Below the pieces are notes generated by a model. The model ran no database searches, was not told the DNA's origin, and worked only from the letters and a program-made list of their open reading frames with translations. A program made the position numbers and the translations under genes. A stretch of DNA of 64,000 nt from Acidobacteriota bacterium (lineage in GTDB: Bacteria; Acidobacteriota; Thermoanaerobaculia; Multivoradales; JBCCEF01). This document shows, one piece after another, positions 34,638-43,132 of the stretch; position 1 is the first letter of the stretch, and the number at the start of each line of letters is the position of its first letter. The stretch is from contig JBCCHV010000036.1 of the NCBI GenBank assembly GCA_039028635.1, positions 1-64,000 of the forward strand, written 5' to 3'.

Positions 34638-37600
34638 ATGAATGTCTCGAGTTCGGTTGGAAATGGTGGAGGGTTTAGGGGTTGGCCGCAAGGGGGCCGG
34701 ACCTTGCAGGTGCTGACGCTGTGGGTGCTGATCCTGGGGGCCGGCAGCGTGGTTGCCCAACCGCAGCCTTCGGCTTCGACGATTGTGGTGCAGCTCTATG
34801 AACCGGTAGTCGCCGAGGTGCGCAGCGGGGAGGTGGTGGACGTCGGTGAGCTGCCCAGCTACGGGTGGCAATCGGAGCTGAGCTTCGCGGTGATCAACCG
34901 CGTCGGAGCCGGCGAGCGCAGCCAGGGCTCAGCGGCGGCCGAGGCGGTCTCCGACTTCAAGGTCACCGACGTGCGCGGACCGATCACCTTCGACCTGGAG
35001 GCGCCGACGGAGCGAGTGGACCTCGAGCCGGCGCGCGGACTGATGCTCGAGGCGACGGTGGGTAGCGCGACGCGCCAAGGCCTGGCGCCGCTCGACGAGT
35101 TCCGCGTCGACCTGTCCTTCATGACCGATCGGGGGGAGTTTCATTTTTCCATCGTCGGGCTGGCACCGAAGGCCGCTGCCGCCGACTACTCGGTTTCCTT
35201 CGAGGGCTTCGGTCCGGGTGCGATTGACCGGCTGAGATTTCACCAGGCGGAGCTGCCCACCACCCGCACCTATACGGCGGTGCTCGAGAATCGCGGCGCT
35301 GAAGATCTCACCCTCCCCTGTGGATTCGGCAATTCCCTGAGGACCTCGGGAACCGCCGATGGCGTGGATGCGACGTCAACGCTCTTTCCCTGTAACACGG
35401 CGATCGCTCCCGGACAGCGGGACCGAATCACGATCCCGGTGAAATTCTCTCGCCGTCTGACGGCCGGGTTTTTTGACCTCGAGGTCGTTGTCCGGCCAAA
35501 CGGATTGCCCACCCGGGTGGCTCGTCTGCGCTTGCAGATCGAGGTCGAGGAAGTCAACAGGCTCGACGTGTTCTTCACCGACTCGTCCGGCCGCCGGGTT
35601 TCGAACTTTGGAACCGAGCAGCTCAACTCTGACGAGCTTCCGAGGGTGTTGGACTACGAGCTCGTCATTCGCAACCTCGGTGTCTCTTCGGATCTTTCGA
35701 TCCCTTGTTCGGGCATCACCTACTCGGAGCAGTCGCCGCGCGGCGTTTCCGGCCGACTCTTCGAGCGTTGCCCTTTGAATATCCGTCCGGGGCGAGAAGA
35801 GAGCATGGATTTCGAGCTGACTCTCGGCGGCGGGACTGAAACCGGCCGATTCGATGGGTCCGTGGCGGTGAGCCCGGAGGGCGGCGGTTTGCGCCTTGGA
35901 TCGCTGCGGGGACGCATCGAGCTCGAGGCCGCCTGCACCGCCGACTGCCCGGGACCGAACATCGAAATTCGGGACGCCAGCGGTCAGACCGGTGGCCTGT
36001 TCGAGATTTTTCACGATGGCGAGCCGGAGATCATCGCCGAGTTCGAGATCAAGAACAAAGGCACCGAAGATCTTCTCCTCGACTCGGCCGCAGCCATCGA
36101 GCTGACCGGCGATGATCGCTTCAGTATCGATCGGGTTCCCAACACCCTCTTGATTCGGCCGGATCCCCAGCTGGCCTCGACCTTCGCGATCAAGTTCGAT
36201 GCTCGGGGTGCCGATCCCAACGCCGAGTTCCGAGCCTTCGTGGAGGTGCGGAGCAATGCCGTCAATCCACGGGAGGGCAAGTTCGAGCTGCGAGTGGCGG
36301 AGTTCGACACACCCTACGTGCAGATCAAGGTCGATGGGGTCGAGCTCAACTCGCCGACCGCCGATCTCGGAACGATTCAGTCGCTACCTCGAAGCGTTCG
36401 CTTCACCCTCACCGAAGACCCGGGGCCTCCGAGCGGTCCCGAGATTTCCGACTTCAACGCAAGGATTTCGCGTGGCCAGGGCTTGATCTGGTCTTGGACC
36501 TCTCCCCGACCACCCATCGGAAATGAGTCCCAGTACTTTACTTCGCTCTACGAGTTCGAGGGTGCCTTGCGGGCAGATCACACGGGAGCCGACCTCAACG
36601 GTTCATTCCGCCTCGAGATCGACTTCTACCTCGATTTTCCGGGACTCTTCATCGGCAACATTCCGGCGAATGCCAGGATCGCCTTTGGTGTGGAAGGCGT
36701 GGTCGAAGAGGTCTACAACCCCAGCGAGGACCCCGATGTTTCCTGTACCGAGCCCTCGTTCGAAACCGAGTGTTTGCCGCGATATTGCCAGGACCTCGAC
36801 ACCTATTTCGAAGGGCTGACTTTACCCGGGGCCGCCTGTCTGTTGGCCCACTACGGTGCCTTCCTGAGTTGTCCTTCCGCAGCGCTCGACTTGAGGGCCT
36901 TCAAGGGATGTGTCGTCTCCATTCTCGGAGCTGCTCTTTGCGACGTCCTTCTGACTGACGATGTCTTGGAAGACCTTCGCGAGATCGTCGATCGATTCAA
37001 GGCCTGTCATTGTTCGAACTACGGCGAGATCTGCCCGGCGAATCTACCCGCCGTGCACGCCGTGGTTCACCACGTGGCTCCCGGCGAGCACGCCATCCTC
37101 GAGGCCTCGTGCTTTGGCGATGCTCCGTTCTCGAACATGAGTGAGCGAGTCACCGTGAGCGATAACGCCTTCTTTCCCGTGCTGGATTGTCCGACCGGGT
37201 TCACGGTCCACGTTCGATTGAGTGACTTGACCAACACCGCAGGGCAGACTCGGTCCTGCGATGCCACCGAGAGCTCCGATGGAACGACCCTCGACGCCAC
37301 GGTCTCCGGGCGGATGGGGCCGGGTGATTTTCTCGCCGAGTTCAACTGCCAGTGTCTCGATCCGGAGGGCTGTGGACAGTCCTTCACCCTGACCGGCAGG
37401 GCCGAAGGGCTCGAGGATGGCGACACGGTGGGGGTTGGCCTCTACTTGCCGGAGCTCGATTTGGCGACCTCGACCATCGTCTCCGGCAATGGCGGCTTCG
37501 AGTTCCCCGAGGCGATGCCGGCCGCCAACCTCTACGAGGTGCGGATCACCAATCAGGGCGACTATCCGCACTGTTTCGTCACCCCGACCCGTAGCGACAT

Positions 37601-40600
37601 CTTGGGGGATCGACCGAGCCTCGAGGTGATTCGGCTGGAGTGCGACTCGATCGCTCCCAACGTCCGCATCGTTTCGCCGGTCGAAGGGGCCGTGGTGCCG
37701 AGAGATTCGAGCGGCCGAGTCCTGGTCGAGGTGGCGGCCGGTGATGCCGTGGGATTGGAAGCCGTCGATCTCGTCGAGTTCACGGATGCCGGTGAGACGC
37801 TTATCGGTCGGCAACGGACGGCGCCCTATCGATTCAGTGTCGGCCTCGAAGTCGGGCCTCACACGGTGATGGCGCGAGTCACCAGCGACCGCGGAATCGT
37901 GCGCGAATCGGAACCGGTCTCGTTCTCGGTGGAAACGGCCCTGGGGTGCGCCGATGGCGACGAGGAGGCGCCCCGGATCGTTCTGCAACAGCCCGTCGAT
38001 GGCCAGCGGCTGGTATCCGATGCCAACGGGCGAGTTCGCTTGACCGCCGGAGTGTCCGATCCCTCCGGAGTGAAGAACGCCAAGTTCTTCGTCGATGGCC
38101 GGCGGGTGGCGGTGGACGCCTCCTATCCGTACAGCGTCTTCTTCGAGGTAGGGAGCGATGCTGCTCCGTCCTTTCACGAGCTTTTCGTGCGCGCCCGCGA
38201 CCGCTGTGGCAATGAGCGCGATTCCGAGGTCATCCGTTTCCAGGTGGTGGGGCGCGACGACGCCTGCGCCGAGGACTCGACTCCGCCGGAGGTGCGCCTG
38301 ATTCGGCCGATGGAGGGGGCGACCCTGGTCCAGAACGCCGGCGGCAGGGTCACCCTGCGCGGGCAGGCGAATGACGAGAGCGGAATCGAGGAGGTGAGCT
38401 TCGTGGTCTTGGGTGTCGAGCTCGGGAGGGTCGACAGCCCGCCCTACTCGCTGGCTTTCCCGCTACTGGAGGGGACCCAGCGCATCATCCTGCGGGCGAC
38501 CGATCGCTGTGCCAACTCGGCGATTACCCCGGAGGTGGAGTTTGCCGTCGAGGCCGGTGAACCGGTGGACTGCGCCTCCGATGTCGTGCTGCCGGTGGTG
38601 CGGTTGATCGAGCCCTTCGAGGGCGAGATCGTCACCATTCGAGATGGCAATCGTGTTCGCATTCGAGCTTCGGCCGAGGATGCCAGCGGCATTGATCAGG
38701 TCACGTTCACCGTCGATCAGGGGAGCGAGCAGCGAGTCGCCATCGATGACGATGCCCCTTACGGCTACAACTGGCCGATCAACCGACCAGGGGTTCACCG
38801 GGTCGTCGCCCTGGCGAGCGATCGGTGCGGCCGAGCCAGCTCGACGCCACCGCTTCGGTTCATCGTTCCCGATGACGGCTCATCGCCCATCGTCATCACT
38901 CACCCCAGCGATGGCAGCGATCTGCTGCCGGAGCAGGAAGTGCCGGTGGTGGTGGCGGCGGACGATCCCGACGCGCTCGAGCTCGTCGAGCTTTTCGTCG
39001 ACGGGCAGATGCTCGCCGACGATCCGGACGATCCCTTCGCCTGGCTGTGGACCCCGGCCTGGGGCGACCACACGGTGCAGGCGCGGGCGGTGACCACGCT
39101 GGGCAACGAGCACTGGTCGCCGATGGTCTCCGTTTCGGCCGGCTGTGGCGCCGATCAGGAGAGCCCGGAGGTGGTGGTCACACAACCGGCAGCGGGCGAC
39201 TCGGTGGTCGCCAACGAGCATGGGCGCTTCACTCTGCGCGCCGCTGCCAGCGACGACAGCACCATCGATCGCGTCGAGTTCTGGGTCGATGGCGAGTTGA
39301 AGAAGACCGACTCGACGGCACCCTACGGCTACAACTGGCCGGCCCCCCTGGGCGGCCACACGGTTCAGGCGCGGGCCTACGACTCGTGCGAGCGCAACGC
39401 CACGTCGCTGGCGGTGTCCTTCACGGTGGAAGAGGCGGGCTCCGGCGAGTGTGGTGCCGAGGCCGGGCCGCCGACCGTGGCCGTCACCCTGCCGGCGGCG
39501 CAGAGCGAGGTCGAGCTCTCGGATACGGGCAGAGTCCTGCTGCGCGCCGCCGCCAGCGACGAGAGCGGTGTCGGTCGGGTGGAGTTCTGGGTCGACGGCG
39601 TGCACGTCTGGACCGATTCGACGGCGCCCTTCGCCCATCACTGGCTCGCGACCCTCGGACCTCACCTGGTGAAGGCGAGGGCTTTCGATCGTTGCGATGA
39701 ATTCGCCTGGTCTTCGGAAGTGCGCTTCGTGGCCACCGAGCCCGGGTCCTGTTCCACCGATTCGACCTCGCCGGAAGTGGTGGTCACATTGCCACTGGTC
39801 GGGCAAGAGCTCGAACCTTCGCCGACCGGCCGGGTGCTGTTGCGGGCCGAGGCCTCTGATATGGCCGGCATAGATCGGGTGGAGTTTTGGGTCGACGGCA
39901 GCCGGGTGTGGACCGACTTCACCCATCCCTTTGCGCACAACTGGCTCGCGACGCCGGGGGCTCACTCGGTACGCGCCAAGGCCTTCGATGCCTGCGATCA
40001 GGAAAGGCTGTCGCCCGCGGTGACCTTCACGGTGGCCGGTGGTGACTCCTGCAGCGGCGACGTCCTCGGCCCGGACAGCGATGTCACCCTGCCGCTGGCA
40101 GGCCAAACTGTCGAACCGTCGGCCACCGGTCGGGTGCTGCTTCGTGCCGAGGCGAGCGACGTTTCCGGCGTCGACCGGGTGGAGTTCTGGGTCGATGGTG
40201 TGGCGGTTTGGAGCGACGCGACGGCGCCCTATGCCCACAACTGGTTGTCGACGCCGGGACCGCACTCGCTGCAGGTGAAAGCCTTCGACGCCTGCGACAA
40301 CTCCGAGCTCTCGCCGGCGGTGACCTTCACCGTCTCGGATCCGGACCCCTGCAGCGGCGATGACACGGCTCCGACGGTTTCGGTGACCGAGCCGGCAGCG
40401 CACCAGAGCCTCGAGCCGAGCCCGACCGGCCGCATCCTGATGCGGGCCGCGGCGGACGACGCCGGGGGCATCGACCGGGTGGAGTTCTGGGTCGATGGGG
40501 CGCCGGTGTGGACCGACGTCACGGCACCTTATGGGCACAACTGGCTGGCGACGCCGGGCTCGCACTCGGTGCAGGCCAAGGCCTTCGACACCTGCGGCAA

Positions 40601-41240
40601 TGAGCGCCTGTCGGTGGCGGTGCCGATCACCGTGACGGATCCCGATCCGTGCTCGGCGGATGGCACGCAGCCGACGGTGGCGGTCACCTTGCCGGTGGCG
40701 AATGCGGTGCTCGAGCCGTCGGCGACGGGGCGGGTCCTGTTCCGAGCCGACGCCGGCGACGCCGGCGGCATCGACCGAGTGGAGTTCTGGGTCGACGGTC
40801 AGGTGGTGTGGAGTGACGACACCCATCCCTACGCCCACAACTGGCTGGCGACGGCAGGGGCTCACTCGCTTCGAGCGAAGGCCTTCGACGCCTGTGGCAA
40901 TGAGCGCCTATCGGCGGCGGTGCCGTTCTCGGTCGAGGTACCAGACCCCTGTACCGACGACAACACTCAGCCCCAGGTGAGCATCACGGTGCCGCTGCCC
41001 GATGCGGTGCTCGAGCCCTCGCCGACGGGCCGGGTGCTGTTCCGGGCCTCGGCCTCCGATGCTGGCGGTATCGATCGGGTGGAGTTCTATGTCGACGGCA
41101 CGCTGGTGCGGACTGACACGGACGCCCCCTACGCCTACAACTGGCTCGCTGCCTCCGGAAGCCACGTCGTGCGGGCCAAGGCCTTCGACGCGTGCGGCAA
41201 CCCCAGGTGGTCCACCGAGGTGCCTTTCTCGGTGCCGTAG
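34638..41240 (+). CDS. Giant secreted protein with tandem Ig-like repeats
   Basis: This 2200-residue protein has a signal peptide with a long n-region (cleavage near residue 41, VVAQ). Residues about 50-690 hold several Ig-like folds, including a choice-of-anchor-D-like module near 450-560. Residues about 695-800 form a Cys-rich region. From about 1000 to the end there are twelve Ig-like repeats with the core GRVLLRAxASDxxGIDRVEFWVDG...HNWLATPGxHxVxAKAFDxC. Each begins with a Cys and has a second in AFDxCxN, suggesting one disulfide per domain. The last six units are exactly 300 bp each. No sorting tail is seen. It resembles large adhesins or surface stalk proteins. It has a sigma-54 promoter and faces the kinase/activator operon, whose product probably controls it. 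Confidence 0.85.
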   Translation: MNVSSSVGNGGGFRGWPQGGRTLQVLTLWVLILGAGSVVAQPQPSASTIVVQLYEPVVAEVRSGEVVDVGELPSYGWQSELSFAVINRVGAGERSQGSAAAEAVSDFKVTDVRGPITFDLEAPTERVDLEPARGLMLEATVGSATRQGLAPLDEFRVDLSFMTDRGEFHFSIVGLAPKAAAADYSVSFEGFGPGAIDRLRFHQAELPTTRTYTAVLENRGAEDLTLPCGFGNSLRTSGTADGVDATSTLFPCNTAIAPGQRDRITIPVKFSRRLTAGFFDLEVVVRPNGLPTRVARLRLQIEVEEVNRLDVFFTDSSGRRVSNFGTEQLNSDELPRVLDYELVIRNLGVSSDLSIPCSGITYSEQSPRGVSGRLFERCPLNIRPGREESMDFELTLGGGTETGRFDGSVAVSPEGGGLRLGSLRGRIELEAACTADCPGPNIEIRDASGQTGGLFEIFHDGEPEIIAEFEIKNKGTEDLLLDSAAAIELTGDDRFSIDRVPNTLLIRPDPQLASTFAIKFDARGADPNAEFRAFVEVRSNAVNPREGKFELRVAEFDTPYVQIKVDGVELNSPTADLGTIQSLPRSVRFTLTEDPGPPSGPEISDFNARISRGQGLIWSWTSPRPPIGNESQYFTSLYEFEGALRADHTGADLNGSFRLEIDFYLDFPGLFIGNIPANARIAFGVEGVVEEVYNPSEDPDVSCTEPSFETECLPRYCQDLDTYFEGLTLPGAACLLAHYGAFLSCPSAALDLRAFKGCVVSILGAALCDVLLTDDVLEDLREIVDRFKACHCSNYGEICPANLPAVHAVVHHVAPGEHAILEASCFGDAPFSNMSERVTVSDNAFFPVLDCPTGFTVHVRLSDLTNTAGQTRSCDATESSDGTTLDATVSGRMGPGDFLAEFNCQCLDPEGCGQSFTLTGRAEGLEDGDTVGVGLYLPELDLATSTIVSGNGGFEFPEAMPAANLYEVRITNQGDYPHCFVTPTRSDILGDRPSLEVIRLECDSIAPNVRIVSPVEGAVVPRDSSGRVLVEVAAGDAVGLEAVDLVEFTDAGETLIGRQRTAPYRFSVGLEVGPHTVMARVTSDRGIVRESEPVSFSVETALGCADGDEEAPRIVLQQPVDGQRLVSDANGRVRLTAGVSDPSGVKNAKFFVDGRRVAVDASYPYSVFFEVGSDAAPSFHELFVRARDRCGNERDSEVIRFQVVGRDDACAEDSTPPEVRLIRPMEGATLVQNAGGRVTLRGQANDESGIEEVSFVVLGVELGRVDSPPYSLAFPLLEGTQRIILRATDRCANSAITPEVEFAVEAGEPVDCASDVVLPVVRLIEPFEGEIVTIRDGNRVRIRASAEDASGIDQVTFTVDQGSEQRVAIDDDAPYGYNWPINRPGVHRVVALASDRCGRASSTPPLRFIVPDDGSSPIVITHPSDGSDLLPEQEVPVVVAADDPDALELVELFVDGQMLADDPDDPFAWLWTPAWGDHTVQARAVTTLGNEHWSPMVSVSAGCGADQESPEVVVTQPAAGDSVVANEHGRFTLRAAASDDSTIDRVEFWVDGELKKTDSTAPYGYNWPAPLGGHTVQARAYDSCERNATSLAVSFTVEEAGSGECGAEAGPPTVAVTLPAAQSEVELSDTGRVLLRAAASDESGVGRVEFWVDGVHVWTDSTAPFAHHWLATLGPHLVKARAFDRCDEFAWSSEVRFVATEPGSCSTDSTSPEVVVTLPLVGQELEPSPTGRVLLRAEASDMAGIDRVEFWVDGSRVWTDFTHPFAHNWLATPGAHSVRAKAFDACDQERLSPAVTFTVAGGDSCSGDVLGPDSDVTLPLAGQTVEPSATGRVLLRAEASDVSGVDRVEFWVDGVAVWSDATAPYAHNWLSTPGPHSLQVKAFDACDNSELSPAVTFTVSDPDPCSGDDTAPTVSVTEPAAHQSLEPSPTGRILMRAAADDAGGIDRVEFWVDGAPVWTDVTAPYGHNWLATPGSHSVQAKAFDTCGNERLSVAVPITVTDPDPCSADGTQPTVAVTLPVANAVLEPSATGRVLFRADAGDAGGIDRVEFWVDGQVVWSDDTHPYAHNWLATAGAHSLRAKAFDACGNERLSAAVPFSVEVPDPCTDDNTQPQVSITVPLPDAVLEPSPTGRVLFRASASDAGGIDRVEFYVDGTLVRTDTDAPYAYNWLAASGSHVVRAKAFDACGNPRWSTEVPFSVP
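39450..41237 (+). repeat. Six near-identical 300-bp tandem coding repeats
   Basis: The opening Cys codon of successive units falls at 39450, 39750, 40050, 40350, 40650 and 40950, an exact 300-bp (100-residue) period. The preceding unit is 306 bp (39144) and older units vary. Nucleotide identity is high between neighbours, pointing to recent unequal crossing-over or gene conversion. Confidence 0.9.
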
Positions 41241-41288
41241 ATTTTTCCGACCCGCGGCCGGGTTCGTCCTCCGCGAGTTGGCCTGCCA

Positions 41289-41320
41289 GGCCGTGCCCTG
41301 CCCGGGCACGGCCCTTTTTT
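41289..41320 (+). terminator. Rho-independent terminator after the giant Ig-repeat gene
   Basis: GGCCGTGCCC (41289-41298) and GGGCACGGCC (41304-41313) form a perfect 10-bp stem with a 5-nt loop, followed by a C and TTTTTT. It lies 48 bp after the stop and 12 bp before the convergent activator gene stop. Confidence 0.92.
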
Positions 41321-41332
41321 GTCGACCCGTTC

Positions 41333-43132
41333 TCAGAGCTTGTCGATGCCGTGGCGGGCGAGGCGTCGGCGGAGCTGGTGCCGGGACAGGCCGAGTAGCT
41401 TGGCGGCGGCGACCTGGTTGCCACGGGTGCGCCTCATGGCCCGCAGAATGGCTTCGCGCTCGAGGGCTTCGAGATCGAGGTCCGGCGAGGTGTTCTCGGA
41501 GGCTGCGGCCGAAGGGGTCTCGTCAGAGGTCGGGGCGGTCGCCTCGGGTGGGTGCTCCTGGCCCTCGCGGAGCTCCGGAGAGACCATCGCCAAGGTGATG
41601 GCTTCCGCCGCCGGACAGTGATGTGCCAAGCGTTGCACTTCGTGCTCGAGCTGGCGAATGTTGCCGGGCCAGTCGTGGGCCAGCAAACGGTTGAGAGCCG
41701 CCACCGTGACGCCCAGGATCGGCTTGCCGAGATCTTCTGTGGTGCGCTGCAGGAAGGTCTGGATCAGCAGCGGGATGTCTTCTCGGCGGTCGCGCAGAGG
41801 TGGCAGCCGCAGCACGATGCCGGCGAGTCGGTAGTAGAGATCGCGGCGAAACTCGCCGCGCTTCATCAAGTCCGCCAGATCGGCGTTGGTCGCCGCCACC
41901 AGCCGAACATCGATCGCCCGTGAGGGCCGACCCAGGGGCTCGATGCGCTGCTCCTGGAGGGCGCGCAGCAGCTTGGCCTGCAGCGCAGCCGGGGTGTCGC
42001 CGATCTCGTCGAGAAACAGCGTGCCGCCGTTGGCCTCTTCGAACTTGCCGCGCCGCGCCGCCACGCCGGTCGCGACGCGATCGCCGATACCGAACAGCTC
42101 GGCCTCGAGGAGCTCGTGGGGGATGGCCGCGCAGTTGATCACGACGAAGGGCTGGTGACGGCGTGGGGACGACAGGTGAAGGGTTCTAGCGGTGAGCTCC
42201 TTGCCGGTGCCGGTCTCGCCCATGATGAGGGTGGGCAGGTGACTTTGGCTGGCCGAATGAAGCTCTCCGTGGAGGGCTTCGAGGGCCGGCGAGGCTCCCG
42301 CGATGTAGCCTGGTGGGAAGGTCAACGGCAGAGCTCGGTGGGCTCCCCAGGAAACGCCGACGGCGGGTTCCTGAGAAAGCACCAGGCAGAGGGTGAGCAG
42401 GGTGCTGAAGAGCTCCTCGCTGGACTCGCGGTAGGGAAAATCTCCCAGCGCCACGAGCTCGACGAAGCCGCCGTCGATGGCATCGAAGTAGTGGGTGCTG
42501 TCGGCGCTGGTGCGGAACCGTTGTCGTCGATCGAGACTCTTCTCCGTGGTCTCCCGCCGGGCCAGGTTCCTGGTATCGCCGCAGGCCGCGAGCACCGTTC
42601 CCGAGTGCGGATCGAGGAGTGCGAGGGCGGAGCAACCGAGCTCGTCCTGAGCCATTCCAAGGGCTGCCCCGGCGCCTCGCTCGGCGAGGGTGGTGGTGAA
42701 GCGGCGGATCAGGCCCAGCCAGTAGTCGAGGCGAGGATCCTTGGGAGGCTGGGCGAAGGCGGTGGTGCCGGCTGCGGTTCTCGGGCCGCTCTCGGGGGCG
42801 GCGAGGGCGAGTCCGAGCTCGACGTCGTCCTTGGCGACCCGCTCGAGGCGCAGCTCGACCGGTCCGAAGGCGACGGTTTCACCGGGCAAGAGCTCGGCGC
42901 TCGAGATCGGGCGCCCGTCGATGTAGGTGCCATTCTTGCTCTGACGGTCGATCACCAACACGCTGTCGCCCTCCACGACCAAGGTGGCCTGGCGCCGCGA
43001 AACGCCGGCATCGGTCAGGACGAGGCGATTCGAGGGATCGGATCCGAGGGAGTTGGAGCCCGGCGAGAGGACCAGGGAGAGGGTTCTCTGCGGATCCTCG
43101 GCGACGAGGCGGAAGACCGATGATGGCTTCAT
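41333..43132 (-). CDS. FHA-domain sigma-54 transcriptional activator with non-canonical GAFTGA loop
   Basis: This 599-residue protein has an FHA domain at about 5-100 ([30 protein letters not shown]: the Arg, Ser and Asn-Gly phosphothreonine-binding residues are present). A GAF-like region lies at about 135-255. The AAA+ domain has Walker A GETGTGKE (305-312), Walker [10 protein letters not shown] (371-379) and ATN sensor I. The C-terminal Fis HTH has the sequence [27 protein letters not shown]. The sigma-54 contact loop reads RVATGV (352-357) rather than GAFTGA. FHA domains read phosphothreonine, so the co-transcribed Ser/Thr kinase is the obvious input. Its ATG overlaps the kinase stop. Likely targets are the two sigma-54 promoters that flank this cluster. 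Confidence 0.9.
   Translation of the reverse strand: MKPSSVFRLVAEDPQRTLSLVLSPGSNSLGSDPSNRLVLTDAGVSRRQATLVVEGDSVLVIDRQSKNGTYIDGRPISSAELLPGETVAFGPVELRLERVAKDDVELGLALAAPESGPRTAAGTTAFAQPPKDPRLDYWLGLIRRFTTTLAERGAGAALGMAQDELGCSALALLDPHSGTVLAACGDTRNLARRETTEKSLDRRQRFRTSADSTHYFDAIDGGFVELVALGDFPYRESSEELFSTLLTLCLVLSQEPAVGVSWGAHRALPLTFPPGYIAGASPALEALHGELHSASQSHLPTLIMGETGTGKELTARTLHLSSPRRHQPFVVINCAAIPHELLEAELFGIGDRVATGVAARRGKFEEANGGTLFLDEIGDTPAALQAKLLRALQEQRIEPLGRPSRAIDVRLVAATNADLADLMKRGEFRRDLYYRLAGIVLRLPPLRDRREDIPLLIQTFLQRTTEDLGKPILGVTVAALNRLLAHDWPGNIRQLEHEVQRLAHHCPAAEAITLAMVSPELREGQEHPPEATAPTSDETPSAAASENTSPDLDLEALEREAILRAMRRTRGNQVAAAKLLGLSRHQLRRRLARHGIDKL

Noticed and set aside
39450-41237. Regular repeats as a CRISPR array
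   Set aside because: The period is 300 bp, all in frame and coding for Ig-like domains; there are no spacers.
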